A DNA stretch of 53,911 nt from DASZQY01 sp036511595 (GCA_036511595.1 DATCBY010000081.1:1-53911), one strand, 5' to 3'. Positions 26,107 to 36,128 are shown, counted from the stretch's first letter. Numbers and translations: made by a program. The notes: a model not told the origin generated them from the letters alone.

Positions 26107-27120
26107 ATGCGGTCGGATGCGTTCATCGCCAAGCTTGCCACGCCGCTAGCGGTCGGGCCGACGAAACTACCTAATCGCATTTTTCTGGCGCCGATGTCGG
26201 GGGTATCCGATGCACCGTTCCGGGCCGTTGCCGCGGCCTATGGTGCCGGCCAGGTGACTTCGGAGATGATTGCCAGCGAACTACTCGCACGCGGCAATGC
26301 CGAGGCCACGCAGCGCGCCGAAAAAGCCGGCGAGGGCCCGCACGTCGTGCAGCTGGCCGGGCGCGAGGCGCGCTGGATGAGCGAAGGCGCCCGGGCCGCC
26401 ACCGACGCCGGGGCCGATATCATCGACATCAACATGGGTTGCCCGGCCAAGAAAGTGACCGGGGGTTATTCCGGTTCTGCCCTCATGCGCGATCTCGATC
26501 ATGCGCTTACGCTCATCGACGCGACCGTTGCGGCAACACCGCTGCCCGTGACACTGAAGATGCGGCTCGGTTGGGACCACCGGTCGATCAACGCGCCGGA
26601 GCTGGCCAGCCGAGCCGAGGCGGCGGGCGTGCGGCTCATCACCGTCCACGGCCGCACGCGCTGTCAATTCTATACGGGCAGAGCCGATTGGGCTGCGATC
26701 CGCGCCGTGAAAGAAGCCATCACGATACCGCTCATCGCCAATGGCGACCTGACATCTCCCGCCGATCTTGGCCGAATGCTCGCGCTCACCGGGGCCGATG
26801 GCGTCATGATCGGGCGTGGCGCCTACGGGCGTCCGTGGCTGCCCGGCCATCTTGCCGTCTACGCGGCCACGGGCGTCATGCCGGCGGCACCGTCGGACAG
26901 CGAGCTGTTGTGCCTCATCCTCCGGCACTACGAAGCACTCCTCGCGCACTACGGTCCCTGGGTTGGCATCAAGGCGGCGCGCAAACATCTCGGTTGGTAT
27001 CTCGCCGATCGCGTCCTGCCACCGTCGCTGCGCCAAGCGCTGATGACGGGCACCGACGCCGGTCAGGTCATGCGACTGCTGGAGACGGTGTTCGCCACAG
27101 CCGAGCGGCAAGCGGCATGA
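26107..27120 (+). CDS. dusB: tRNA-dihydrouridine synthase (NifR3 family)
   Basis: A 337-residue FMN enzyme that reduces specific uridines in tRNA. It shows LPNRIFLAPMSGVSDAPFR at the N-terminus, INMGCPAKKVTGGYSGSALMRD with the catalytic cysteine (Cys112), and VHGRTRCQFYTG and IANGDLTSPAD for flavin binding, with GVMIGRGAYGRPW near the C-terminus. The last base pairs overlap the start of ntrB (ATGA), the classical nifR3-ntrBC arrangement known from Rhodobacter and rhizobia. Confidence 0.97.
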   Translation: MRSDAFIAKLATPLAVGPTKLPNRIFLAPMSGVSDAPFRAVAAAYGAGQVTSEMIASELLARGNAEATQRAEKAGEGPHVVQLAGREARWMSEGARAATDAGADIIDINMGCPAKKVTGGYSGSALMRDLDHALTLIDATVAATPLPVTLKMRLGWDHRSINAPELASRAEAAGVRLITVHGRTRCQFYTGRADWAAIRAVKEAITIPLIANGDLTSPADLGRMLALTGADGVMIGRGAYGRPWLPGHLAVYAATGVMPAAPSDSELLCLILRHYEALLAHYGPWVGIKAARKHLGWYLADRVLPPSLRQALMTGTDAGQVMRLLETVFATAERQAA

Positions 27121-28238
27121 TCGCCGAAGCCACCACCGTCAGCCGCAATCGCGCTGCCGGAGCCGTCCTTGATGCGCTGCCCCACCCCGTTGTGCTCATC
27201 GATGGTGACGGTGGCCTGGTCGAGGCCAACATCGCAGCGCAGACCTTCTTCCAGGCGTCGACCAGCGTTCTGCGCCGGCATCCGCTTGCCTATTTCGTCC
27301 CCTTCGGCAGCCCATTGCTCGCACTCGTCGATCAGGTGCGTGCGCGCGGCGCGCCGGTCAGCGAATATCGCGTCGATATCGGCACTCCCCGGAACGGCGG
27401 CGAGCATGTCGTCGACATCTACGCCACGCCCAGCATCGACCCGCCGAATTGCGTCGTCGTCGTGCTGCAGGAACGATCGATGGCGGACAAGATCGACCGT
27501 CAGCTCATGCACCGCGGCGCCGCGCGCAGCGTCTCCGGCCTTGCTTCCATGCTTGCCCACGAGATCAAGAACCCGCTTTCCGGCATCAGCGGCGCCGCGC
27601 AGCTTCTGGAGACCTCGGTCAGCGATGAAGACCGCGAACTGACCCGCCTCATTCGCGACGAGGCGGACCGCATCGTCAAGCTCGTCGATCGCATGGAAGT
27701 ATTTTCCGATGAACGACCGATCGAGCGCGAGCCGGTCAACATCCACGTCGTGCTTGATCACGTGCGCCGCCTTGCCCGCTCCGGTTTCGCCCGCTCAATC
27801 GCCATCAAGGACGAATTCGATCCTTCCTTGCCGTTGGTCTATGCCAATCGAGACCAGCTGGTTCAGGTGTTCCTCAATCTGGTGAAGAACGCCGCCGAGG
27901 CGGTGGGCGGTGCGGCGGACGGCGAAATCGTGCTGACCACGGCCTACAAACCCGGGTTCCGCCTGTCGGTGCCCGGCAATCCGTCGAAGGTCACGCTGCC
28001 GCTTGAGTTTTGCGTCCGCGACAACGGCGGCGGCGTTCCCGACGAACTCATTCCCCATCTCTTCGAGCCGTTCGTCACAACCAAGGCCAACGGCACCGGC
28101 CTCGGTCTGGCGCTGGTCGCTAAGATCATCCGCGACCACGGCGGCGTCATTGAATGCGAGTCGCAGCCAAAGCGAACCACCTTGCGTGTGCTGATGCCGG
28201 CGTATCCGGGACCGGCCACCGATGCCAGGGACGACTGA
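27117..28238 (+). CDS. ntrB: Nitrogen regulation sensor histidine kinase NtrB
   Basis: NtrB phosphorylates and dephosphorylates NtrC in response to PII proteins. The 373-residue soluble kinase has a PAS domain (about 15-115), the phosphoacceptor H box MLAHEIKNPLSGISGAAQLLE (His148), an N box VFLNLVKNAAEAV and G boxes DNGGGVP and GTGLGLALV. A long open frame precedes it, but the ATG at 27117 overlapping the dusB stop matches the family start. No membrane segment is present, as expected. Confidence 0.96.
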   Translation: MIAEATTVSRNRAAGAVLDALPHPVVLIDGDGGLVEANIAAQTFFQASTSVLRRHPLAYFVPFGSPLLALVDQVRARGAPVSEYRVDIGTPRNGGEHVVDIYATPSIDPPNCVVVVLQERSMADKIDRQLMHRGAARSVSGLASMLAHEIKNPLSGISGAAQLLETSVSDEDRELTRLIRDEADRIVKLVDRMEVFSDERPIEREPVNIHVVLDHVRRLARSGFARSIAIKDEFDPSLPLVYANRDQLVQVFLNLVKNAAEAVGGAADGEIVLTTAYKPGFRLSVPGNPSKVTLPLEFCVRDNGGGVPDELIPHLFEPFVTTKANGTGLGLALVAKIIRDHGGVIECESQPKRTTLRVLMPAYPGPATDARDD

Positions 28239-28239
28239 C

Positions 28240-29682
28240 ATGCCGCTTGGCAATATTCTTGTCGCCGACGACGACGCTGCAATCCGCACGGTCCTCAACC
28301 AGGCGCTGTCGCGCGCCGGCTATTCCGTGCGGCTCACTTCCAGCGCGGGAACGCTGTGGCGCTGGGCCAGCGAAGGGGAGGGCGATCTCGTCATCACCGA
28401 CGTGGTCATGCCGGATGAAAACGCGTTCGATCTCCTGCCGCGCATCAAACGGGTGCGGCCCGATCTGCCGATCATCGTGATGAGCGCGCAGAACACGTTC
28501 ATGACTGCCATCCGGGCGTCGGAGCGGGGCGCCTACGAATATTTACCGAAGCCGTTCGACCTGAAGGAACTGATCGCGATTGTCGGCCGGGCGCTATCCG
28601 AGCCGAAGACGAAGCGCGTGGACCCACCTGCCGGCGATCCGACCGATACCATTCCGTTGGTCGGGCGATCTGCCGCGATGCAGGACATCTACCGGGTTCT
28701 CGCCCGGCTGATGCAGACCGACCTGACGGTGATGATCGCCGGCGAGTCCGGCACCGGCAAGGAACTCGTCGCCCGTGCCTTGCATGACTACGGCAAGCGA
28801 CGGAACGGCCCGTTCGTCGCCATCAACATGGCCGCAATCCCGCGTGACCTGATCGAGGCGGAGCTGTTCGGTCATGAGAAGGGCGCCTTCACCGGCGCTC
28901 AGGCGCGCAGCGCCGGCCGCTTCGAGCAGGCTGACGGCGGCACGCTATTCCTCGACGAAATCGGCGACATGCCGATGGAAGCCCAGACCCGGCTTCTGCG
29001 CGTCCTTCAGCAAGGCGAATATACGACCGTCGGCGGACGCACCGCGATCAAGACCGACGTACGTATCATTGCCGCGACCAACAAGGACCTTCGCATCCTG
29101 ATCAATCAGGGGCAGTTCCGCGAGGACCTGTTCTTCCGGCTGAATGTCGTGCCGATCCGCTTGCCGCCGTTGCGGGAGCGGAGCGAGGACGTTCCCGACC
29201 TGGTTCGCCATTTCTTTGCTCTCGTCGAGCGTGAGGGGCTGCCGGCAAAGACGATCGAGCCGGCCGCAATGGAGCGGCTGAAGCGCTATCGCTGGCCAGG
29301 CAATGTCCGCGAGCTGGAGAACCTTATCCGCCGCCTCGCGGCCCTCTATCCGCAGGAGACCATTGCCGAAGGCGTCATCGATACGGAACTTGACCAGCCC
29401 CATTTGCCCGCGCTGCGGGGCGAAGAGGGGACCGAAGAAACACTCGCCGGTTCAGTGGAACGTCATCTCAATCGTTATTTTCGGGATTTTGGCGATGGTC
29501 TGCCGCCGCCGGGGCTCTACCACCGGGTCCTGCGAGATGTGGAAGGGCCGCTGATCGGCGCGGCCCTGGCGGCCACTCACGGAAACCAGATTCGTGCGGC
29601 CGAACTGTTGGGCGTTAACCGCAACACACTGCGCAAGAAGATCCGCGAACTGGAGATTCAGGTGATCCGCAGCGCGCGATAG
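28240..29682 (+). CDS. ntrC: Nitrogen regulation response regulator NtrC (sigma54 activator)
   Basis: A 480-residue enhancer-binding protein. The receiver domain has Asp54 in VITDVVMPDE. The AAA+ domain carries Walker A GESGTGKE and the sigma54-contacting loop EKGAFTGAQARSAGRFE. FLDEIGDMP is the Walker B region, and the C-terminal Fis-type helix-turn-helix reads IRAAELLGVNRNTLRKKI. Two candidate ATGs (28222, 28240) exist; 28240 is favoured because AGGGA lies 9 bases upstream. It is next to ntrB, with which it forms a two-component system. Confidence 0.97.
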   Translation: MPLGNILVADDDAAIRTVLNQALSRAGYSVRLTSSAGTLWRWASEGEGDLVITDVVMPDENAFDLLPRIKRVRPDLPIIVMSAQNTFMTAIRASERGAYEYLPKPFDLKELIAIVGRALSEPKTKRVDPPAGDPTDTIPLVGRSAAMQDIYRVLARLMQTDLTVMIAGESGTGKELVARALHDYGKRRNGPFVAINMAAIPRDLIEAELFGHEKGAFTGAQARSAGRFEQADGGTLFLDEIGDMPMEAQTRLLRVLQQGEYTTVGGRTAIKTDVRIIAATNKDLRILINQGQFREDLFFRLNVVPIRLPPLRERSEDVPDLVRHFFALVEREGLPAKTIEPAAMERLKRYRWPGNVRELENLIRRLAALYPQETIAEGVIDTELDQPHLPALRGEEGTEETLAGSVERHLNRYFRDFGDGLPPPGLYHRVLRDVEGPLIGAALAATHGNQIRAAELLGVNRNTLRKKIRELEIQVIRSAR

Positions 29683-29797
29683 CGACGATTGGCTGCCCTC
29701 CGCTGTTGTTTTCTGATCACAATGTTGTTGCAATTCAGTCCCACCTTGCCATAGGCGTTGTTTGGCGCCGGGTGTGGCCGTGGAGCGACAGATTACA

Positions 29798-32074
29798 ATG
29801 ACGGTGGAGGCGGCCCCTTTGGCCGACCCAATTCAGGGGCAGGAGCGTCGGCGCGGCAGTTTCGACTACGCCCGCCTGATCCGGGCATTGGGCTATGCCG
29901 CGGTCGTTCTTTCCGTGGCGGCCGCGACGGGCACGTTCTTTATCCTCATGGGGCTGACTCCGGTCGCGCCTACGCCCGACGTGGTGTTCACAGCGATGAT
30001 TGTGAACGGGGCGCTGGTCTCGTTCCTGCTGCTGGTCGTCGCCTGGGAAGTGATCCGCCTGATTCTGGCCAATCGCCGTGGACGGGCGGCAGCGCGCCTG
30101 CACATTCGCATTGTTGCCCTGTTCAGCCTGGTCGCGGCCGCCCCCGCTGTCCTCCTTGCGGTCACGGCGAGTTTCTCGCTCGACCGGGGCCTCGACAACT
30201 GGTTCTCCACGCGGACGCGGGCCATCGTCGACAACTCGTTGTCGATCGCCCAGGCCTATGCCGAACAGCAGGCTGTCCAGCTGCGCACGGACACGCTCGC
30301 AGTAAAGGCACAGCTCGAGCTGGCGCCGTCATTGATGTCCGAGGATCCCAAGCGTTTTGAGAATTTTTTCGCCGGACTGGCTCGCGACCGCAATTTGCCC
30401 GGTGTTTTTGTCGTCGACGAGCAGGGTGGCCTGATCGCCCAAGCGACCTCGTCGTCGCGCAGTGACTTTCCGCCGCCACCGCAGCCGGCAATCGATGCGG
30501 CGAAGGACAAGCCCTCCGAGGTGGTCCTGGTGACGCCCGGGCCATCGAATGTAATCGGTGCGGTTACCGGGTTGTCCGGCTACAGCGGCCTCCTCCTGTA
30601 CGCCGCCCGCCCACTCGACCCGAAGGTCGCCGGCTACCTCTCCATGACCAACGAGAACGTAAGCGAATATCGCATCCTCGAAGCGACGCGTTTCGGAATG
30701 CAGATCGCGTTCGGAATACTCTTCCTCGGTATCACCGTTGTCGTGATCCTCTCGGCGATCTGGCTGGGCATCGGCTTTGCCAACCGCCTGGTCGCACCGA
30801 TCCGCCGACTTATCGATGCCGCCAAGGAGGTCTCCGCCGGCAATCTCCGCGTCTCGGTGCAGCCGCGCAATTCCGACGGCGATGTCGGCGCGCTTGGCGT
30901 TACCTTCAACACCATGACCGCCCAGTTGCGCGGCCAGCGTCAGCAGCTGGTGGCCGCCAGCGAACTCAATGACAGTCGCCGTCGCTTCACCGAAGCCGTG
31001 CTGTCCGGAGTGACCGCCGGAGTCATCGGCATCGATGCCGGCGGGCGCATAACCATAGCCAACCGCAGCGCGTTGCAACTGCTTGATGCCCCCGAGCGGT
31101 CGGTGGATGCGCCGATCCGCGCGCTATCGCCGGAACTGGGAGTCGTGATTGATCGCGCGCTCAGCGAAGGACGCCCGGAGCACCGCGACCAGATCAGCAT
31201 CATGCGCGGCGGGCGCGAACGTACCATCAACATCCGCGTCACCACCGAGCGTGCCGCCGGCCAGGCCTACGGCTACGTCATCACGCTTGACGACATTACC
31301 GACCTCGTCACCGCGCAGCGGACTTCGGCCTGGGCCGACATCGCCCGGCGCATTGCTCACGAAATCAAGAATCCGCTCACCCCGATCCAATTGTCCGCCG
31401 AGCGCCTCAAACGGAAATTCGGCCGGGTCATCGTCGACGATCGCGATGTCTTCGACCAATGCACCGACACCATCATCCGGCAGGTGGGCGACATCGGCAG
31501 GATGGTCGATGAGTTCTCGTCATTTGCCCGCATGCCCAAGCCGGCGTTCGTGACGGGTGATCTGGCAGAGCCGATCCGCGAGGCGGTATTCCTGATCAGT
31601 GTCTCGCAGCCCGACATCTCCTTCCTGACCAGCGTGCCCGAGGAGCCGTTGCTCGGGCGCTTTGATGCCCGGTTGCTTGGCCAGGCACTCGCCAACGTCA
31701 TCAAGAACGCGACCGAGGCGATTGCCGCCGTGCCACCCTACCCGGGGTACAAGGGCGAAATCTCCGTATCGGCCCGTAACGAGGGGAATCAGATCATTGT
31801 CGACGTGGCCGACAATGGCGTCGGTCTGCCACGGGAAAACCGCCGGCGGTTGCTTGAGCCTTATGTCACGACACGCGAAAAGGGCACCGGCTTGGGTCTC
31901 GCCATTGTGACCAAGATCATTGAAGAACACGGCGGACGCGTCGAATTACTTGATGCGCCTGCCGTGGCGACCGGCGGGCAGGGGGCAATGATTCGCATCA
32001 CGCTGCCCCGGGTAGAGGCTGGTGCGACCTCTGTCACACCGGTTGCCGTCGAACAAAACGTCTCGGTCGGTTGA
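29798..32074 (+). CDS. ntrY: Nitrogen regulation sensor histidine kinase NtrY
   Basis: A 758-residue membrane-bound kinase. The N-terminus has four hydrophobic segments (about residues 30-55, 65-90, 100-125 and 300-330) flanking a periplasmic sensor region. A HAMP domain (RRLIDAAKEVSAGNLRVSV), a PAS domain, the H box IARRIAHEIKNPLTPIQ (His521) and a C-terminal ATPase domain (DNGVGLP, GTGLGLAIV) follow. The frame starts with a TTG at 29762; the ATG at 29798 is preferred. The AT-richer gap after ntrC (29683-29797) probably holds its promoter. Confidence 0.95.
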   Translation: MTVEAAPLADPIQGQERRRGSFDYARLIRALGYAAVVLSVAAATGTFFILMGLTPVAPTPDVVFTAMIVNGALVSFLLLVVAWEVIRLILANRRGRAAARLHIRIVALFSLVAAAPAVLLAVTASFSLDRGLDNWFSTRTRAIVDNSLSIAQAYAEQQAVQLRTDTLAVKAQLELAPSLMSEDPKRFENFFAGLARDRNLPGVFVVDEQGGLIAQATSSSRSDFPPPPQPAIDAAKDKPSEVVLVTPGPSNVIGAVTGLSGYSGLLLYAARPLDPKVAGYLSMTNENVSEYRILEATRFGMQIAFGILFLGITVVVILSAIWLGIGFANRLVAPIRRLIDAAKEVSAGNLRVSVQPRNSDGDVGALGVTFNTMTAQLRGQRQQLVAASELNDSRRRFTEAVLSGVTAGVIGIDAGGRITIANRSALQLLDAPERSVDAPIRALSPELGVVIDRALSEGRPEHRDQISIMRGGRERTINIRVTTERAAGQAYGYVITLDDITDLVTAQRTSAWADIARRIAHEIKNPLTPIQLSAERLKRKFGRVIVDDRDVFDQCTDTIIRQVGDIGRMVDEFSSFARMPKPAFVTGDLAEPIREAVFLISVSQPDISFLTSVPEEPLLGRFDARLLGQALANVIKNATEAIAAVPPYPGYKGEISVSARNEGNQIIVDVADNGVGLPRENRRRLLEPYVTTREKGTGLGLAIVTKIIEEHGGRVELLDAPAVATGGQGAMIRITLPRVEAGATSVTPVAVEQNVSVG

Positions 32075-32090
32075 GAAGAGTAGAACAGGC

Positions 32091-33458
32091 ATGGCTTCGG
32101 ACATTCTGATCGTTGACGACGAAGCCGACATTCGCGACCTCGTCGCGGGGATCCTCGGCGACGAGGGTCATGGCACGCGGACAGCGGCCGATGCGGACAA
32201 CGCGCTCAGCCAGATCGCTGCGCGACGTCCCTCACTTGTCTTCCTCGATATCTGGCTGCAGGGCAGCCGCCTCGATGGGCTGGCGCTGCTCGATGAGATC
32301 AAGAAGGAACACGCCGACCTGCCGGTCGTGATGATTTCCGGCCACGGCAACATCGAGACGGCGGTCTCCGCCATCAAGCGGGGCGCTTACGACTACATCG
32401 AGAAACCGTTCAAGTCCGACCGCCTTGTGCTGATCGCCGAGCGCGCCCTTGAAGCCTCGAAACTTCGTCGCGAGATCCGGGTGCTGCGCGAGCGTTCCGG
32501 CGACGCCAACCGTCTGCTCGGCGCCTCGGCCGCCATGAATCACCTGCGCTCGATGATCGAGAAGATCGCGCCCACCAATAGCCGCATCATGATTTCCGGT
32601 GCCTCGGGTGCCGGCAAGGAACTGGTCGCGCGGACCGTGCATGAACTGTCGACGCGCAAGCAGGGGCCTTTCATCGTTCTCAACGCGGCCACCATCACGC
32701 CGGATCACATGGAGCACGAGCTTTTCGGGACGGAGCCGTCGAATGGCGCCGCTCGCAAGGTCGGCGCCATGGAGGAAGCCCACGGCGGCACGCTCTATCT
32801 CGACGAGGTCGGCGACATGCCGCGCGAGACGCAGAACAAGATTCTGCGGGTGCTGGTCGATCAGACCTTCCTGCGCGTCGGCGGCGCCAACCGGGTGAAC
32901 GTCGATATCCGCATCATCTCCTCCACCGGCCGCGACCTTGAACGCGAAATCGCCGAGGGCACCTTCCGCGAGGATCTCTTTCACCGGCTGGCGGTGGTTC
33001 CTCTGCGCGTGCCGGCGCTCGCCGAACGGCGCGAGGATATCCCGATGCTCGTCCGCCATTTTGTCGAGCAGATTTCCCGCTCTACCGGCCTGCCGCTGCG
33101 CACCATCGGCGACGACGCCATGGCGGTGCTGCAATCACATGACTGGCCGGGCAATATTCGCCAGCTGCGCAACAACGTCGAGCGGCTGATGATCCTGGCC
33201 CGCGGCGATGCCTCGGAAACCATCACCGCCGAGCTGCTGCCGGCCGAGATCGGCGAGATGCTTCCGACGACTCCGGGCAGGGCAGGGGGCGAGCACCTGA
33301 TGTCGCTGCCGCTCCGCGACGCCCGCGAGATCTTCGAGCGTGAGTACCTCAACGCCCAGGTCAACCGCTTCGGCGGCAATATCTCGCGAACCGCCGAATT
33401 CGTCGGCATGGAGCGTTCGGCGCTTCATCGCAAACTGAAGTCGCTCGGCGTCGGTTAG
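32091..33458 (+). CDS. ntrX: Nitrogen regulation response regulator NtrX
   Basis: The partner of NtrY, 455 residues. The receiver domain has Asp53 (LVFLDIWLQGS) and the AAA+ domain has Walker A GASGAGKE and LYLDEVGDMP. The C-terminal Fis-type helix-turn-helix reads ISRTAEFVGMERSALHRKL. Where NtrC has GAFTGA, this protein reads ELFGTEPSNGAARKVG, so the sigma54-contacting loop is absent, as I recall for other alphaproteobacterial NtrX proteins. It probably acts on sigma70-type promoters in nitrogen, redox and envelope control. Confidence 0.95.
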   Translation: MASDILIVDDEADIRDLVAGILGDEGHGTRTAADADNALSQIAARRPSLVFLDIWLQGSRLDGLALLDEIKKEHADLPVVMISGHGNIETAVSAIKRGAYDYIEKPFKSDRLVLIAERALEASKLRREIRVLRERSGDANRLLGASAAMNHLRSMIEKIAPTNSRIMISGASGAGKELVARTVHELSTRKQGPFIVLNAATITPDHMEHELFGTEPSNGAARKVGAMEEAHGGTLYLDEVGDMPRETQNKILRVLVDQTFLRVGGANRVNVDIRIISSTGRDLEREIAEGTFREDLFHRLAVVPLRVPALAERREDIPMLVRHFVEQISRSTGLPLRTIGDDAMAVLQSHDWPGNIRQLRNNVERLMILARGDASETITAELLPAEIGEMLPTTPGRAGGEHLMSLPLRDAREIFEREYLNAQVNRFGGNISRTAEFVGMERSALHRKLKSLGVG

Positions 33459-33465
33459 GCGCCGC

Positions 33466-34359
33466 ATGTTGCGCGTCGCTTACGTCAACGGCCGCTACGT
33501 GCCGCACGCACAAGCCGCCGTTCATGTCGAGGATCGCGGGTACCAGCTTGGCGACGGCGTTTACGAAGTCTGCGAGGTTTCCGGCGGTCGGCTGGTTGAC
33601 GAGCGTCGCCATATTGCCCGCCTTGATCGTTCGCTGGCGGAGTTGCGCGTCCGCTGGCCGATGACACCGGCGGCGCTGGGCGTTGTGCTGCGCGAGGTGG
33701 TCCGCCGTAACCGCGTCGTCGATGGTCTTGTCTATCTGCAGGTGACCCGCGGTGTCGCGCCCCGCGACCACGCCTTTCCGGTCGCGGCTGTTTCGCCTGC
33801 CCTCGTGGTAACCGCAAAATCGATCCCGATTGCCTCGCGCGATGCGCGCGCCGCAGAGGGGGTGGCGGTCATCACGGTGCCCGACAACCGCTGGGCGCGC
33901 GTCGACATCAAGACCATCGCGCTCCTGCCAAACGTGCTCGCCAAGCAGATGGCGCACGAGGCGGGTGCGTTCGAGGCGTGGTTCGTCGACCGCGAGGGGT
34001 TCGTCACGGAAGGCGCATCCACCAACGCCTGGATCGTCAGCGCCGACGGCGGGCTGGTAACGCGGCCGGCCGAGACGGGTATCCTGCGCGGCGTCACCCG
34101 CACCGTCCTGCTTGATGTCGCAGCGGGCGAGGGGCTTCGCCTGGAGGAGAGGCGTTTCTCCGTCGCCGAGGCGCTCGCCGCCCGCGAAGCGTTCCTGACT
34201 TCGGCGACGACGGCGGTGACGCCGATCGTCCGCATCGACGGAAAGAACGTCGGCAATGGGCGTCCTGGCCCGCTGGCGAACCGGCTTCGTCCAGCCCTTC
34301 GCGCGGCCGCGGAGACAGCCCCCGCGTGGTCGTCACCCCTGTCACAACCGGACATTTGA
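33466..34359 (+). CDS. dat: D-amino-acid aminotransferase (fold-type IV PLP enzyme)
   Basis: A 297-residue class IV aminotransferase that interconverts D-amino acids and keto acids. It begins MLRVAYVNGRYVPHAQAAVHVEDRGYQLGDGVYEVC and has the PLP lysine in DIKTIALLPNVLAK (about residue 149), the PLP-binding glutamate in TEGASTNAWIV, and the phosphate-binding GILRGVTR. It starts 7 bases after ntrX and is likely cotranscribed with it. The order ntrX-dat-hfq is seen in other Hyphomicrobiales. Confidence 0.92.
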   Translation: MLRVAYVNGRYVPHAQAAVHVEDRGYQLGDGVYEVCEVSGGRLVDERRHIARLDRSLAELRVRWPMTPAALGVVLREVVRRNRVVDGLVYLQVTRGVAPRDHAFPVAAVSPALVVTAKSIPIASRDARAAEGVAVITVPDNRWARVDIKTIALLPNVLAKQMAHEAGAFEAWFVDREGFVTEGASTNAWIVSADGGLVTRPAETGILRGVTRTVLLDVAAGEGLRLEERRFSVAEALAAREAFLTSATTAVTPIVRIDGKNVGNGRPGPLANRLRPALRAAAETAPAWSSPLSQPDI

Positions 34360-34500
34360 CCATCCGGACAATCTTGCCGCACGAAAATCAAGGTGACGCG
34401 GGCGGCAACTATCGGCAGACTGCCGCCGCGGATTGGTCATTCTCCCAAGAAAGCGACTGACGCTCCCGAAAGCGGGAAAAACATCCAAGAGTCAAAGAAG

Positions 34501-34761
34501 ATGGCGGACCGCGCACAAAATCTCCAGGACACCTTTCTAAACTACGTTCGCAAGCAGAAGACGCCGCTGACGATCTTTCTGGTCAACGGCGTGAAACTCC
34601 AGGGCATTGTCACCTGGTTCGACAATTTCTGCGTTCTCCTGCGCCGCGACGGGCACTCGCAGCTGGTGTACAAGCACGCCATCTCGACGATCATGCCCGG
34701 CGCGCCGCTGCAGATGTTCGAGCCCAGCGAGGAAGCGGCGACTGATCGGCAGGCGGATTGA
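34501..34761 (+). CDS. hfq: RNA chaperone Hfq
   Basis: An 86-residue Sm-like protein that forms a hexamer and pairs small RNAs with mRNAs. It reads NLQDTFLNYVRKQKTPLTIFLVNGVKLQGIVTWFDNFCVLLRRDGHSQLVYKHAISTIMP, the complete Sm1/Sm2 fold with the conserved YKHAIST motif. The open frame begins at 34393, but the ATG at 34501 gives the family N-terminus MADRAQNLQD. Its TGA overlaps the TTG start of hflX. Confidence 0.98.
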   Translation: MADRAQNLQDTFLNYVRKQKTPLTIFLVNGVKLQGIVTWFDNFCVLLRRDGHSQLVYKHAISTIMPGAPLQMFEPSEEAATDRQAD

Positions 34762-36128
34762 GCGAAGCTTTCGAGGGCGGCGAGGACAGCGAGCCGGCGG
34801 AGATCCCGCCGGGCTCGCCGGAGCGCGCCCTCGTGCTCGTGCCCGTATGGCGGAGCCGTGGCAAGTCTTCAGGGCCTGTGCGCGATCCTGACGCCCGCGT
34901 CGAGGAAGCGGTCGGTCTGGCGCGCGCCATCGATCTGGACGTGATCGCGGCGCTGCCGGTGCCGATCGTGGCGCCGCGCCCGGCGACGCTGCTGGGCTCC
35001 GGCAAGGTCGAGGAGATCGCCACGCGGGTCGTGGACGAGCGCATCAGCCTGGTGATTGTCGATGGGGTGCTGTCGCCGGTGCAGCAGCGCAACCTCGAAA
35101 AGGCCTGGAAGGCGAAGGTCATCGATCGCACCGGCCTCATCCTCGAAATCTTCGGGGAGAGGGCGCAGACCAGCGAAGGCGCCCTGCAGGTCGAGCTCGC
35201 GCATCTCAACTACCAGAAAAGCCGCCTCGTGCGCTCGTGGACGCACCTTGAGCGCCAGCGTGGCGGCTTCGGCTTTCTCGGCGGCCCCGGCGAAACGCAG
35301 ATCGAGGCGGATCGTCGCGCGCTGGAGGAGCGTATCGCGCGCATCGAGGCGGACCTTGCCACGGTCGTCACCCGCCGGCGCCAGCAGCGCAAGAACCGTA
35401 AGAAGAGCGGCGAGGGGCTTGTCGCCCTCGTCGGCTATACCAACGCCGGCAAGTCGACCCTCTTCAACGCGCTTACCCACGCCGGTGTCTTTGCGGACAA
35501 TCGCCTGTTCGCCACCCTCGATCCGACTCTCCGCAAAATCGAGCTGCCGCACGGCTCCTCCGCGATCCTCTCGGACACGGTCGGATTCGTTTCCGACCTG
35601 CCGACGACGCTGGTGGCCGCGTTCCGCGCCACGCTCGAGGAGGTGGTCGAGGCCGATCTGATCCTGCACGTCCGCGACATCTCGCATCCTGACAGCGAGG
35701 CGCAGGCTGGCGATGTCGCCAAGGTACTTGCCGAACTTGACGTGGACGTACGCGCGCCAGCCAGGGTGATCGAAGTCTGGAACAAGATCGATCGCCTGCC
35801 GCCCGAGCAGCGGCCGCCGCGCATGACGCCGTCTCGCGCGAACGGCGAGACCAACACGCCGGCGGTGGTCGCCGTATCGGCGCTGACCGGCGAAGGGCTG
35901 CCCGAGCTGCTGGAGCTGATCGAGCAGCGCATCACCGGAAGGCGCCGGAGCTACACGGTAGCCCTGACGGGAGCCGGCCTCGGCGATTTGCACAAGCTCT
36001 ATGAGATGGGCGAGGTGCTGGAGCGCAGCGATACCGACGAGGGCGCAACGATCGCCCTGGTGCGCATCCCCGCCGACCGCGACGGGCAGTTCCGGCGCGC
36101 CTTTCCGGACGCCAAGTCGGCGGAGTAG
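34758..36128 (+). CDS. hflX: Ribosome-associated GTPase HflX
   Basis: HflX binds and splits stalled ribosomes. The 456-residue protein has an N-terminal domain with the conserved RTGLILEIFGERAQTSEGALQVELA and GGPGETQIEADRR segments. A GTPase domain follows with G1 GYTNAGKST (about 226-234), G3 DTVGFVSDLP and G4 NKID. The start is a TTG at 34758 overlapping the hfq stop by 4 bases. The hfq-hflX pairing is highly conserved. Confidence 0.97.
   Translation: MSEAFEGGEDSEPAEIPPGSPERALVLVPVWRSRGKSSGPVRDPDARVEEAVGLARAIDLDVIAALPVPIVAPRPATLLGSGKVEEIATRVVDERISLVIVDGVLSPVQQRNLEKAWKAKVIDRTGLILEIFGERAQTSEGALQVELAHLNYQKSRLVRSWTHLERQRGGFGFLGGPGETQIEADRRALEERIARIEADLATVVTRRRQQRKNRKKSGEGLVALVGYTNAGKSTLFNALTHAGVFADNRLFATLDPTLRKIELPHGSSAILSDTVGFVSDLPTTLVAAFRATLEEVVEADLILHVRDISHPDSEAQAGDVAKVLAELDVDVRAPARVIEVWNKIDRLPPEQRPPRMTPSRANGETNTPAVVAVSALTGEGLPELLELIEQRITGRRRSYTVALTGAGLGDLHKLYEMGEVLERSDTDEGATIALVRIPADRDGQFRRAFPDAKSAE

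Noticed and set aside
28248..28262. TGGCAATATTCTTGT resembling a sigma54 promoter
   Set aside because: It lies inside the ntrC coding region close to its start and deviates from TGGCAC-N5-TTGC at the key positions.
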